DNA of 64,000 nucleotides from Oscillospiraceae bacterium. Its GTDB lineage: Bacteria > Bacillota > Clostridia > Oscillospirales > Ruminococcaceae. The stretch lies in contig JAGZUF010000008.1 of assembly GCA_018380115.1 (NCBI GenBank), positions 1 through 64,000 on the forward strand, read 5' to 3'. This document shows, piece by piece, positions 1 to 8,552 of the stretch (positions within the stretch are counted from its first letter, which is position 1; each line of letters starts with the position of its first letter). Made by a program: the position numbers and the translations under genes. Under the pieces are notes generated by a model that had not been told where the DNA came from, made no database searches, and worked only from the letters and a program-made list of their open reading frames with translations.

Positions 1-143
1 GAACTATCTGATATACTTTCTACTACCAACCGAAAAACAGCGAAAACAAGCGATTTCCAAAAACTTCCTTCGGTTCGATTGCTTTTATGGAATCCCTTGC
101 TTATGCTGAAACGCGAAAACTGTAGAAAGTGGGCGGATAATAT

Positions 144-491
144 ATGCGCAGTCTGTCGGGAATTTTAGTAGCCATGGGCATCACTCCAAATTATGTGGCC
201 TACAAATACCTTGGCCTAGCCATTGTAACAGCATATCACGATATGTCTTTGCTCACTAAAATTATTAAGGGAATCTATCCGTCAGTGGCAGAAGCGTGCG
301 GAGTGTCAGCAGAAAGCATCGAATCCAGTATTCGCCGCAGCATCTGCGATGGATGGAATGGAGAAGGCCGCGCCACGATGGAACATCTAATGAACCGAAC
401 ATTGCTAGATCCGCCTTCCAATGGCCAGATTATCAGTGCCATTGTCCTTTATATGAAAGAACACATGATTCCACCGTACTTTCCTCTTTAA
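144..491 (+). CDS. Spo0A C-terminal-domain-like DNA-binding protein
   Basis: The 115-aa product resembles the DNA-binding effector domain of Spo0A, including the helix runs around KYLGLAIVTAYHD, IYPSVAEACGVS and ESSIRRSICDGW. The receiver domain of a full Spo0A (about 260 aa) is absent: an in-frame TAA lies 6 nt upstream of the chosen ATG, so this is a stand-alone effector domain. The ribosome site is weak (GGGCGG), and ATG about 30 nt downstream is an alternative start. It converges on the prophage lysis genes and could be a phage accessory gene or host DNA at the left end. A transcriptional role is inferred from the fold only. Confidence 0.65.
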   Translation: MRSLSGILVAMGITPNYVAYKYLGLAIVTAYHDMSLLTKIIKGIYPSVAEACGVSAESIESSIRRSICDGWNGEGRATMEHLMNRTLLDPPSNGQIISAIVLYMKEHMIPPYFPL

Positions 492-498
492 AACCAGT

Positions 499-522
499 AG
501 GCCCCGGCAAATGCCGGGGCCT
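499..522. terminator. Bidirectional terminator between the Spo0A-like gene and holin
   Basis: A GC-rich hairpin with an 11-bp stem (AGGCCCCGGCA / TGCCGGGGCCT) and a 2-nt loop separates two convergent genes. T-rich tracts flank it on both strands, though neither is a long uninterrupted run. Confidence 0.65.
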
Positions 523-525
523 GTA

Positions 526-798
526 TTATTTCTTCAGTTGCTTTACCGCCTGGTCAATACCCGTAGCGGCAAGGCCGGACGTCACACCTACGGCCGCGGC
601 CGTGATGGGGTCTGTTGCCGGGAAATCTGGCATACCCACATAGAGGGCCGCAAGGCCCAACAGAAGGCCTGCAAAGCCGCAGGCAATGGGAATGTACTTG
701 TTATTGTCAAACGGCGTTGCCTTCACGACGATGCCCACCAGATAGCACAGTACCGTGATGGCCACCACAGTGGCAAGCCCGAAAATAGATACGTCCAT
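526..798 (-). CDS. Phage holin
   Basis: This 90-aa protein has an N-terminal hydrophobic helix (about residues 5-25), a second (about 36-54), and a weakly hydrophobic C-terminal segment. The layout and length fit the small holin families of Firmicute siphoviruses. It lies directly downstream of the amidase block and is the last leftward late gene, the usual place for a lysis holin that permeabilises the membrane for the endolysin. The C-terminus is lysine-rich (KQLKK), as is common for the cytoplasmic tail of holins. Confidence 0.75.
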   Translation of the reverse strand: MDVSIFGLATVVAITVLCYLVGIVVKATPFDNNKYIPIACGFAGLLLGLAALYVGMPDFPATDPITAAAVGVTSGLAATGIDQAVKQLKK

Positions 799-810
799 AT
801 AAATCCTCCT

Positions 811-1116
811 TTATCCGTTGCGAATCTCAAGCTGTTCACAGCGCCGCACAATGTCACCCACAGAGTGGTCGCCATCGCCCAGCGCCTCATACGCATGATA
901 GCAGCCTTTCAGAGTTTCCATCCCATAGGGTGGTATTTCGCCCGTTTCGATGTAGTGTAAGCCTAAGTCTATCACTTTGGCGCGCAGAAGCATCTTCAGG
1001 CCCTGCTCCATAGCTTTGTCTTTTTTTGCGTTGCTTTTTAACCGCCCCGCCGCCCACCCCGCAAAGGCCGCCACCAAGGGCAGCACCGCCGTAATGATGT
1101 CTTGCAAAAGTTCCAC
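811..1116 (-). CDS. Small membrane-anchored phage lysis-module protein
   Basis: This 101-aa protein has one N-terminal membrane helix (about residues 5-23), then a basic KSNAKKDKAMEQGL stretch and an amphipathic C-terminal part. Proteins of this design sit between holin and amidase in many clostridial prophages and are annotated variously as holin-like or phage structural. The position suggests an accessory lysis role, but no defined activity can be read from the sequence. Confidence 0.6.
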   Translation of the reverse strand: MELLQDIITAVLPLVAAFAGWAAGRLKSNAKKDKAMEQGLKMLLRAKVIDLGLHYIETGEIPPYGMETLKGCYHAYEALGDGDHSVGDIVRRCEQLEIRNG

Positions 1117-1119
1117 CTG

Positions 1120-2124
1120 TCAGCCCTCCAGCGCCGCCTGTGCGGCCTTTATTTTGGCTTCTGCATGCTCTGCACGTTCTGTTGCAGCTTCGGTCTTTTC
1201 CCCGGCCTCCTGGGCCTGTTGCAACGCTGTGTCGCGCTCTGCTGTCATGCTGGCAAGGCTGTTGCGCAGCGCCTTTGCCTCGGCCTTGCTCGCCTCCAAC
1301 TCTGCGCGCAATGTCTCCAGCTCATTTGTCGCGGGCTTGTCCGGTTTTGCAGGTTCCTCCGGCGTCTCTATGTACTCTGCGAACTGCCAGTCCAAACCCT
1401 GCTCATAGCTGTATTTTTTGAGCAATATTTGGTCGCCGTTGCTGATGGGTCCTACTGTCACCAGACCGTCACGCACTACAATCGCGGTGTTGGGGTCAAG
1501 CCCGCTGTCCCGCACCCACTGACTGAGATAATAGCTGATGTCGCCGCCCGTGAGGTTGCCGCCGTCAGCCCCGGTGACAGCCACAATGCAGCTGCGGCCG
1601 GGCGTTACAGCGTCAAACGTGACATCATTGAGCCTGTTGGCCTCATCCGCAATATATTGCAGCTTGCCTTTGAGGTAAGGGCCGGGGCAGGCTGTGGCCG
1701 AGTACATGCTGTGCCATGTCAGTGTCTTGCCCAGCACAAGAGGGTGCAGGCCGTTGCGCCGTGCAATGTCTGCCACCAGCTTGATGAGGGTTTGCAGCGT
1801 ATCATCAGCCACCGGCCAGTTCGGCGCGCCGCCGCTGTTGCTTGTCTCAATGGTTACAGCCCGGCAGTTGGACGCCCAGTGGCTATTTGTCCAGGCTATA
1901 TCATCCTCGCTCACATACTGGCCTATCTGGGTGCCGCTTACGCCATAATGGCTGCTGCCCTCGCGCCCCACACGTTGCCACAGGCGGCCCAGGTCATCAA
2001 TGCTCATGATACCCGCGCAATGGTGCACGGTAATCTCTGTAATTTTGCCGTAGCGGCTGCGGCCCTTGGTGTAGTTGCCCGCATACGCCTGCATGCGCTT
2101 TGTTACAAGGTTAGAGCCTATCAT
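1120..2124 (-). CDS. N-acetylmuramoyl-L-alanine amidase endolysin
   Basis: This 334-aa endolysin should cut the bond between N-acetylmuramic acid and the L-alanine of the stem peptide. An Amidase_2/PGRP-type catalytic domain fills about residues 20-165. Candidate zinc ligands are the His pair in ITVHHCAG and the His and Cys in TWHSMYSATACPG. A linker (about 170-240) leads to a long Glu/Ala/Lys-rich C-terminal coiled coil instead of a recognisable wall-binding domain. The ATG overlaps the stop of the upstream 31-aa gene (ATGA), so the two are probably translationally coupled. The ribosome site is GAGGAGG. Confidence 0.9.
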   Translation of the reverse strand: MIGSNLVTKRMQAYAGNYTKGRSRYGKITEITVHHCAGIMSIDDLGRLWQRVGREGSSHYGVSGTQIGQYVSEDDIAWTNSHWASNCRAVTIETSNSGGAPNWPVADDTLQTLIKLVADIARRNGLHPLVLGKTLTWHSMYSATACPGPYLKGKLQYIADEANRLNDVTFDAVTPGRSCIVAVTGADGGNLTGGDISYYLSQWVRDSGLDPNTAIVVRDGLVTVGPISNGDQILLKKYSYEQGLDWQFAEYIETPEEPAKPDKPATNELETLRAELEASKAEAKALRNSLASMTAERDTALQQAQEAGEKTEAATERAEHAEAKIKAAQAALEG

Positions 2125-2216
2125 ATCTGCGCAGCCTCCTCTCGTGCATCCTCCGGTATGTCAGCGCCGGGGCCTGCGTCTGCGTCTGCATTGACGTACT
2201 TTTCATCTTGTGCCAT
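2121..2216 (-). CDS. 31-aa acidic phage peptide coupled to the amidase
   Basis: A short ORF starts 12 nt after a strong AAGGAGGT ribosome site and ends in a TGA that overlaps the amidase ATG. The product begins MAQDEKYVNADADAG and is rich in Asp, Glu and Ala, with no membrane segment. The good ribosome site and the stop/start overlap support translation. It may act mainly to couple or tune amidase translation; no other function can be inferred. Confidence 0.6.
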   Translation of the reverse strand: MAQDEKYVNADADAGPGADIPEDAREEAAQI

Positions 2217-2230
2217 TTATTTGTACCTCC

Positions 2231-2779
2231 TTATGAAATCAGAATTTTATAAAACCTCAGATATTCGTTTGTACCGTTTGCTTTGTAGAAGTGGCGCTCG
2301 GCGTAAAAATACACACCGTTCTTTCTAAACTGACTGGGAATAGAAAATGTTTTTGTGCCGGATGCGCCATCCTGCGTTGTGTCCAATACGGCGCTCATGT
2401 GTGTGGTAATCCAGTCATCCTGCGTCAGATTCGCATTCGTAGAAAACCCGCCAAAGCCTATCCAGTTCGGGCCGCTTACGCCGTTGTTGTCCCATTGCAG
2501 AGTAATTTGCGTATAACCGGTAAGGTTCAGCGCCGCGCTGCGCACGATAATCCAGTTCCACCAGTCTGTACGCCATTGGGCGCGCAGCCATAGCTGTGAA
2601 GTGGAACTGCCCCAGAAGCCATCCTGCGAGGAAGTTTTTGTCCAGTTGTTAGCAGCTATCAGGTCTATGCCGCTGTTCCACACCTTCGTGCCGCCGATAT
2701 TCAGTTGTTTCAGCGAAGTGCCGTTGCACACCACCTTCCCGCTTGTGGGAATACTTGTGCCGTTTATCACAAGGGCCAT
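2231..2779 (-). CDS. Putative tail fibre/receptor-binding protein A
   Basis: This 182-aa protein starts with a short module (MALVINGTSIP...NGTSL...LNI...VW) shared with its neighbour at 2823-3404. After about residue 36 the two differ. The C-terminal part is rich in Trp, Asn, Thr and Gly and looks like a beta-sandwich or carbohydrate-binding domain. Its place at the distal end of the tail genes, before the lysis module, suggests a minor tail or host-binding protein. Specificity is unknown. Confidence 0.55.
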   Translation of the reverse strand: MALVINGTSIPTSGKVVCNGTSLKQLNIGGTKVWNSGIDLIAANNWTKTSSQDGFWGSSTSQLWLRAQWRTDWWNWIIVRSAALNLTGYTQITLQWDNNGVSGPNWIGFGGFSTNANLTQDDWITTHMSAVLDTTQDGASGTKTFSIPSQFRKNGVYFYAERHFYKANGTNEYLRFYKILIS

Positions 2780-2822
2780 TTGCAGTGCCCCCTTCCGGTA
2801 TTTTTCACAGTTCTCTCTTTCC

Positions 2823-3404
2823 TTACGGTTTCAGTATGATGCTTGTCAGCACCGGCTCTGCCGTGCCCCAGTTGGCCCAGTCGTTTGTCGTGTTCGTGCC
2901 CTGCAGCGAGATGTAGATGGTCGAGTTTTTCGGCACTGTCACCGTCCGTGAAAATGAGAGGCTCTCTATCCAGCGGTTCCCATTCCAGCCGGAGTGATAT
3001 TCCAGATATTCATCGCCGGGGCCTTCACCTTCTCCGCCGTACAGGTTGTTGTACAGCTGGGGGTCAGATTTCCCCACGCGCACACGGGACATGGCATACT
3101 GCGCGCGCTTCATGCTGCCGGCGAGCTGCAGCTTTGTATGGTCGCCTGTCGATACCTTGATGCAGATAGCATGGTTATACACATCGGTTTTTCCGCCGTT
3201 GGAATTTGCGGACATTTGGGACGTATTGGCATATGAGCCGCCATTTTTCCCCGATACCGTATAGGCGCCCGCCTTGAGCACGTTCACGTCCGTCACCTTT
3301 CTCCATACCTCCGTCGCATTCAGATTGAGTACAGTCAGTGAGGTGCCATTCAAATTCAAGTTTCCTGTGGCCGGGATGCTTGTGCCGTTCAATTCCAGCG
3401 CCAT
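2823..3404 (-). CDS. Putative tail fibre/receptor-binding protein B (paralogue of A)
   Basis: This 193-aa protein shares about 20 of its first 35 residues with the product of 2231-2779 (MAL, NGTSIP, NGTSL, LN, VW in register) but has an unrelated C-terminal domain rich in Ser, Asn and Gly. The shared N-terminus is likely an anchoring module to the tail and the variable part a ligand-binding head. A 1-nt gap separates it from the upstream gene, so it is part of the same late transcript. Confidence 0.55.
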   Translation of the reverse strand: MALELNGTSIPATGNLNLNGTSLTVLNLNATEVWRKVTDVNVLKAGAYTVSGKNGGSYANTSQMSANSNGGKTDVYNHAICIKVSTGDHTKLQLAGSMKRAQYAMSRVRVGKSDPQLYNNLYGGEGEGPGDEYLEYHSGWNGNRWIESLSFSRTVTVPKNSTIYISLQGTNTTNDWANWGTAEPVLTSIILKP

Positions 3405-3405
3405 C

Positions 3406-3774
3406 TCACATCAGCCCCAGTTCGGCCAGCTTCTGTTCGGTATAGGTAAGCTGCTCCATTCTGGCATACAGGCGCACCTCTTCCGCGGGCCTGCCCGTCT
3501 GGTTGTTGTACAGCGCAACGCGCTTTTTGGCAATTTCGGCGGGCACAGTGTAGTGCGAAAGGGCCAGTATCTCATCGCCCTGCATGCTCTGAAGGCGCAG
3601 CGTGTCCATAGCCTCTTCATTTTTGCAAAATGCCTCGAACTGGTCGAACGTCATTGCCTCTTCCGGCATGTAGATTTCAAAGTAATTCCGCACATTCGCA
3701 CTGCCCGAAGGGCAGCAGACGGTCTCGTCGTGCACCTCATAGGTGTTTCCATTTCCGCAGATAAGTTTTCTCAT
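3406..3774 (-). CDS. Phage tail-region protein of unknown function
   Basis: This 122-aa soluble protein has no signal or membrane segment. It contains a short Cys pair (ETVCCPSG) and a helical C-terminal half with a YTEQKLAEL pattern, possibly a coiled coil. It sits between the baseplate-like protein and the two fibre paralogues, which suggests a minor structural protein or fibre chaperone. I do not recognise the family. Confidence 0.5.
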   Translation of the reverse strand: MRKLICGNGNTYEVHDETVCCPSGSANVRNYFEIYMPEEAMTFDQFEAFCKNEEAMDTLRLQSMQGDEILALSHYTVPAEIAKKRVALYNNQTGRPAEEVRLYARMEQLTYTEQKLAELGLM

Positions 3775-3788
3775 TGTGTTTTTCCTCC

Positions 3789-4772
3789 TTATGCAAAATC
3801 AATTGTTCCTGTTGTGCCCGAAACAGATACAGTCAGCGTTTTGCCGCCCAGTTTGGCCGAATTGCCCACGCTCAGCTCTGCCTCCGGCTTGCCGCCCAGC
3901 TTGGCGGCATTCTCCACAGGCACTTCCTCGATGATTTCTGCGCCCACTGGTGCACCCTCTTCGTCAAGGCCCTGCTTCACCGCGTGCAGCGTTACGGCGC
4001 CCGTGGCCTCGTCCACCGAAAGGCGCACAGGGCCGTCAAACGTCTCGCTGGCCGTTGACGGGCTTCCTCCGCTCGATGGGGGCGATGGGGTGTACGCCTG
4101 CACCGCCGCGGCCTCATCCACCACGCCGTCGCCGTTTTTGTCGTATACCGCGCGCAGCATCACCTCGCTGCCGTGTACAATGCCCTCTATCACCTGCTCC
4201 AATTCCTCCGCCCGGCCCCTTAGCTGCTCATATAAGCTGTTAAACAGGGCGGTAGCTTGTTCCTGCATCGCTTTTGTCGGAATGCCCGTCACACCGTCCC
4301 GCATCAGCCCGCAGTATTCCTCGTTCAGCCGCTGGTCCGTGACGCTTTCCGCGCTCAGGTCCGTGGCGCCCGCGTCCACCAGCACAGTGGCAAGGTAAAG
4401 CTCATCATAGCTTTCATCGCGCACCGGCGCCGCTACCGTGGGCGCCTCTGCAAAGGAGCCTTTTTTTACAACAAGCTCCGCCTTGTTCCCCACCTTGTCC
4501 AGGCGGCACACAATGGCATCCATACGCTTCAGTACGCCGTCCGCCGCATCCAGCGTCAGGGAAAAGACCGCTTCATTCAGGGCCGCGGTCCCCCAGTATT
4601 CATCTCGCTTCAGCCATGCAAGCCCGGGCGCCACCGTCACCGTCAGCCCTCCCGCGCCGGCCGAGACGGCAAGGTTCCCTTCCGCAGAAAACACGCCGCG
4701 CGTGCGCGTACCAAGGTATGCCCCCATGTCCTTTGCTTCATATTCCGTATTGTCAAGGGGAAAACAAATCAT
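3789..4772 (-). CDS. Baseplate upper/tail fibre-like protein with Ca-binding loop
   Basis: This 327-aa protein has a beta-rich N-terminal domain (about residues 1-150) typical of siphovirus baseplate upper proteins, then a helical segment (about 165-205). A dockerin/EF-hand-like loop DKNGDGVVDE (residues 211-220) has Asp/Asn spacing suited to calcium. The C-terminus carries two AAKLGG/SAKLGG motifs, common in fibre stalks. The start overlaps the end of the upstream tail gene by 4 nt, so it is cotranscribed. It probably joins the distal tail to the fibres. Confidence 0.65.
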   Translation of the reverse strand: MICFPLDNTEYEAKDMGAYLGTRTRGVFSAEGNLAVSAGAGGLTVTVAPGLAWLKRDEYWGTAALNEAVFSLTLDAADGVLKRMDAIVCRLDKVGNKAELVVKKGSFAEAPTVAAPVRDESYDELYLATVLVDAGATDLSAESVTDQRLNEEYCGLMRDGVTGIPTKAMQEQATALFNSLYEQLRGRAEELEQVIEGIVHGSEVMLRAVYDKNGDGVVDEAAAVQAYTPSPPSSGGSPSTASETFDGPVRLSVDEATGAVTLHAVKQGLDEEGAPVGAEIIEEVPVENAAKLGGKPEAELSVGNSAKLGGKTLTVSVSGTTGTIDFA

Positions 4773-5851
4773 CCCGAAACCTCCTTTGTCAGCTCAAAAT
4801 CAGAAAGCACGGCGGTCACCCTCCTGCCGGTGCTTTCGTAAATGGTGCGCACGGACGAAACACGGGCCGAAAGCCTCAGGCCGTACCGGGTGAGCTTCAA
4901 TGGGATAATATCCCCCAGCGCATAATCCCGTCCGTATTGCATCAGGCCCTGGCCGATGGTTGCATCCACCTCCAGCGTCTGCAAGCATTCAGCCAGCTTC
5001 TCCAATCCGCGCGCGGCCAGCACTGCGGCATATTCCTCCTCGGTATAGGTGGCGTCGGTATATGTGTATCCGCCGCTGCCGTCCGGCGCGGCAATCTGAT
5101 ACTTCCTGCCAATATCCTTGGCGTCTACCCACAGCTCGCGCAGATCATCTCCTGTGTATGTGCCCAGGCTCACCGTCACAATCTTCCGCTGTGCCCCTTC
5201 GCCTTCTCCGCCCACTATGGCGCAGTTCTTCCACCCGTCCGAGCCCTGCACAATCCGGATGTCCGTGAGGTTGTCAATATCGTCGCCAAAATATCCACGG
5301 TAGGCGTCTCCCTGCGTGCGGTCGGTGCCTTTATATACTTCAAAGGTCTCCACGCCCGTCTCCGGTGCAAATATCTCGCGAAATCCAAGCCCGGACGCTT
5401 TGGCCAGTGTCTGCCATGCCTCCAGCACGCCGCTCCATGTCGCCTGCGTGTCCACAGGCACGGCCAGCCCCTTCGCGGCTGCGGTCGCGCCGGGCAGCCC
5501 CCGGCGGTGCTTTTCCGCAAGGGCCAGCATCCCGGCTTCCGCTTCCTCTATCTGCTCTGTCGCCATCACCACACGGTCAGCCCAGCGCGCCGCCGAAAAC
5601 ACAGCCCGCACAGTCAGTTCCGCGTCCTTTCCATCGTCTGTCAGCTCCGCCTGCCGCACAATGGCGCTCTCCGCCTGCTCCGTGCAGTACAGCCGGTTTC
5701 CGTCCGCCAGCAGGGCGCGGTTTTTCTCCGTCGCGCTGCACACCAGCTTCGCCTCTCCCGCGTCCTGATACTCCTCCAGCCACTGCAGGCTGCGGATATC
5801 CTCTACGATGCCTGCGCGCTGCAAGGCTTTATCATACACATACAAGGTCAT
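4769..5851 (-). CDS. Phage tail protein, siphovirus Gp37-like (tail-associated)
   Basis: This 360-aa protein fits the siphovirus Gp37/ReqiPepy6-type tail family: an N-terminal MTLYVYDKAL...GIVEDIRSLQWLEEY region, a central domain and a C-terminal ...YALGDIIPLKLTRYGLRLSARVSSV... region. This family replaces the tail-lysin/baseplate hub in many Firmicute phages. It overlaps the distal-tail gene upstream and the baseplate gene downstream by 4 nt each, indicating translational coupling. No peptidase motif is visible. Confidence 0.7.
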   Translation of the reverse strand: MTLYVYDKALQRAGIVEDIRSLQWLEEYQDAGEAKLVCSATEKNRALLADGNRLYCTEQAESAIVRQAELTDDGKDAELTVRAVFSAARWADRVVMATEQIEEAEAGMLALAEKHRRGLPGATAAAKGLAVPVDTQATWSGVLEAWQTLAKASGLGFREIFAPETGVETFEVYKGTDRTQGDAYRGYFGDDIDNLTDIRIVQGSDGWKNCAIVGGEGEGAQRKIVTVSLGTYTGDDLRELWVDAKDIGRKYQIAAPDGSGGYTYTDATYTEEEYAAVLAARGLEKLAECLQTLEVDATIGQGLMQYGRDYALGDIIPLKLTRYGLRLSARVSSVRTIYESTGRRVTAVLSDFELTKEVSG

Positions 5852-6729
5852 ATCCCCGGCAGGCCTCCCTTCGGCAATATCACCTGCACACGCAGCCCCT
5901 CCCGGTTATGCTCCGCGTCAGAGCGGATGGTGTTGCGCCCCGGCTCCATCTGCATATTCAAATCGCTGTCAATGTCCAAAAAGCGGAAGGCGTTGCTCTC
6001 CGTGCCGTCCGCCTGCCGCAGCATGGCCCCCTTGCGCCCGTATATGGTGGAAACGGTGATGCTCTCCCCCGCTTCCAGCACCTTGTGAATGCGAATAAAC
6101 GTGCGCTTTTCCACATGGTATATCTCCGGGTTCGTCACCGCGGTAACAGCCGTAAATGTCACTTCAAAGTCAAGCGGCACCGTGCCGGTATTCTCCACAG
6201 GCGTAAAAAAGCTCTCGGTATACCTGGAGATATACCACCGCCCTTCCAAAAGGCAGGGAAAGCGGAAAAGCCTGGTCAGCCCCGCTATCTGTGAATTGCC
6301 GCCGTCCGTGCTTTTGAAATACGGGTAAGGGCAGTGCAGCACGAATTGAAAGCTCTGCACCCTGGCGCCGTCTGAAAATACCGGCGTGGTCTTGGGCGCC
6401 CCTTCTATATACCAGCCCTCGCTGCCCTGCCGGATGGTCAGCCGCCCGGTGCTTCCCGGCGCTATGCACGCCAGTATGGCGCGCCGGTTTTTCTCCAGCT
6501 CCTTCAGCACAGCCCCATTTACCGTGATGTCCTTCGGCTGCACAGATTGGCTGCTGATGGTAGAGCCCACCTGCGCGGCCCCCTGTGTCTCGCTGATGGC
6601 GACGCTGTTGCTGGACGCGCCCGTAATCTCCGTCACCCACAGCGCGCTGCCGTGTGCGCTGTGCAGCACAATGCGGCGCCCGCCGCTCTCGTAGGTCACC
6701 ACCGTGTCCTTATTCACGGGTTTTTCCAC
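5848..6729 (-). CDS. Distal tail protein (Dit-like)
   Basis: This 293-aa protein has the length and position of a siphovirus distal tail protein, directly after the tape measure. An N-terminal beta domain is followed by a CPYPYFKS motif near residue 133, common in Sipho_tail/Dit proteins, and then a galectin-like C-terminal region. Dit forms the hexameric hub joining the tail tube to the baseplate. The start overlaps the tape-measure gene by 16 nt. Confidence 0.75.
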   Translation of the reverse strand: MEKPVNKDTVVTYESGGRRIVLHSAHGSALWVTEITGASSNSVAISETQGAAQVGSTISSQSVQPKDITVNGAVLKELEKNRRAILACIAPGSTGRLTIRQGSEGWYIEGAPKTTPVFSDGARVQSFQFVLHCPYPYFKSTDGGNSQIAGLTRLFRFPCLLEGRWYISRYTESFFTPVENTGTVPLDFEVTFTAVTAVTNPEIYHVEKRTFIRIHKVLEAGESITVSTIYGRKGAMLRQADGTESNAFRFLDIDSDLNMQMEPGRNTIRSDAEHNREGLRVQVILPKGGLPGI

Positions 6730-8546
6730 CTCGCTCTCGCCAAAAAGTTCTCCGCCTCCCTCGTCAGCTCCGCGGGGCTCAGGCTGTCGTGCGTGTAAAT
6801 AGTCTGCTGCAGCACAGGTGCGCCCCCCGCGGGCTGCAAAGCCATGCCCGGCGCGCCGCTTAACGCGTTGCTTCCAGCCAGCAGGTCCGTCAGCCCGCCC
6901 CGCAGAGGCATGGCGGTCAGGCCAGCCAGCCTGTTCATGGCCGACGTAATGGGCCTTGTGTTTTTCTCAATGCCCTCCGCAACACCCGCCGGTATCCACC
7001 GGCCCACCTCGTCGCGCATCACCTTCGAGGGCGAGGCGATGCCGAAAAAGCTCTTGATTGCGTTCAGGGCCGATTTTGCAATGTTGACAGCCGCATCCCA
7101 CAGCGCCCCTGCCATCGCGCCAATGCCGTTGATAAGCCCGCTGATGATATCCTTTCCAAGCTGCAGCCAGTCGATATTTTTAACAGCATCCCATATTTTG
7201 CGTGCCGCCTGCCCTGCCGCAGTGCCAAGGCTTGGCAGTGCGTTCCCAATACCGGATATCAGGCTCACCACCAAATCAAAGCCCGCCGCCAGAATTTGAG
7301 GTAGGTTTTGCACGAGGCCGGTAAGCAGCGAGGCTATCATGCCCGCCGCACTCTGCCACAGCTGCGGCAGCATCTGCGCTATGCCCGAAACAATGTTCAT
7401 CAGGATATTCTTACCCGCCTCCAGCACATGGGGCAGGTTTGCAAAAATGCTGTTCCCAAATTCCGCAATGGCAGAATATCCCGCCCTGAAGATATTCGGC
7501 AGCGCCATAAAAATCCCGTTTACAAGCTGGTTCAGCAGCTCCGTTCCCTTTTGCAGCAGCTGCGGCCCCCCGGCGGTCAGCCCTGCCTGCAGCTGCGGAA
7601 GAAACTGCAGAAAGGCCGCCGCCAATTGCGGCACCGCAGTCTGAATAAAGGTGATAGCGGCCCCCGGCAGGGCTTTCAGAATATTCCACACCGCGGGGAT
7701 AAGGTTCCCCACAAGAAAGGTCGTCACGGTCTGCGCCAGCGCCTGTAAAGAGGGCCCAATATCTTTCCCCAGTGTCAGATTCCCAAGCACGTTGGAAAAC
7801 GCCGCCTTCATGGCGTTGAAGCTGCCCGTCAGCGTGGTGGCCGCCTCCTGGGCCGTGGTTCCCGTGACGCCCATTTCCTCCTGCACCGCATGAATGGCCT
7901 CTATCAGCTTGTCAAAGCCGATGCTGTTCACATTTTCCGCCGTGGCCGTCATGGCGTCGCCCAACACGCCGGAGTCATTGATAAGCCGGGCCATCTCCGC
8001 CTGGGTTCCGCCGTACCCCAGCTTCAGGTTGTCCAGCATTTCATAGTTGCCTCGCGCCAGAGATTGATAGGTGTCCTGCACAGTCTGCATGTCTGTGCCG
8101 AACTTATTGGCGTTGTCCGCCATGTCGGCAATGGCCGTGTCGGCCAGCCTGGCCGCGGCGGCGGTGTCTCCGCCCAGGCCCTGCAGCAGGCGGGCCGAAA
8201 AGCCGGTGACGGTCTCCATATACGCGTTTGCCGAAAGCCCCGCCGTGCGGTACGCCTCCTGTGCGCTGGCCGCCACCTGGGCGGCATTCTCCTTAAACAG
8301 CGTCTCCACACCGCCAAGGCTCTGCTGCAGGGCCGCGCCCTCTGAAATCGTCGCCGCCAGCGCCTTGCCGATACCCGCCGTTACTATCACATTGCGCAGG
8401 GTGCCCATCATCCGGCTGCCAAAGTCCTGCCCGGCGGATATCCCCGCCGCGCTTGCCTCGCCGCTCAGCGCCTTTGTGATGCTCCCTTGAATGCCCCGGG
8501 CGGACGGCACAATCTGTACATACGCCTTTGCCAGCTCTGTGGCCAT
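6714..8546 (-). CDS. Tail tape measure protein
   Basis: The 610-aa product sets tail length and probably helps DNA entry. The N-terminus (MATELAKAYVQIVPSARGIQGSI shortened here to its start) is typical of TP901-type tape measures. A minor-tail domain occupies about residues 60-250, followed by repeated hydrophobic helices through about residue 500 and a Gly/Ala-rich C-terminus. The motif GIASPSKVMRDEVGRW near residue 510 is a hallmark of phage tape measures. At about 610 aa it predicts a fairly short tail. It lies immediately after the chaperone genes, as expected. Confidence 0.9.
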   Translation of the reverse strand: MATELAKAYVQIVPSARGIQGSITKALSGEASAAGISAGQDFGSRMMGTLRNVIVTAGIGKALAATISEGAALQQSLGGVETLFKENAAQVAASAQEAYRTAGLSANAYMETVTGFSARLLQGLGGDTAAAARLADTAIADMADNANKFGTDMQTVQDTYQSLARGNYEMLDNLKLGYGGTQAEMARLINDSGVLGDAMTATAENVNSIGFDKLIEAIHAVQEEMGVTGTTAQEAATTLTGSFNAMKAAFSNVLGNLTLGKDIGPSLQALAQTVTTFLVGNLIPAVWNILKALPGAAITFIQTAVPQLAAAFLQFLPQLQAGLTAGGPQLLQKGTELLNQLVNGIFMALPNIFRAGYSAIAEFGNSIFANLPHVLEAGKNILMNIVSGIAQMLPQLWQSAAGMIASLLTGLVQNLPQILAAGFDLVVSLISGIGNALPSLGTAAGQAARKIWDAVKNIDWLQLGKDIISGLINGIGAMAGALWDAAVNIAKSALNAIKSFFGIASPSKVMRDEVGRWIPAGVAEGIEKNTRPITSAMNRLAGLTAMPLRGGLTDLLAGSNALSGAPGMALQPAGGAPVLQQTIYTHDSLSPAELTREAENFLARARWKNP

Positions 8547-8552
8547 TTTCCT

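Noticed and set aside
1102..2328. Long plus-strand open frame of 408 codons over the amidase gene
   Set aside because: It is a frame shadow of the high-GC amidase gene: no ribosome site, composition-driven Arg/Ala/Cys content and no family pattern. The minus-strand amidase has clear catalytic motifs.
2231..3404. Diversity-generating retroelement acting on the fibre genes
   Set aside because: There is no reverse transcriptase gene or template/variable repeat pair in the window.
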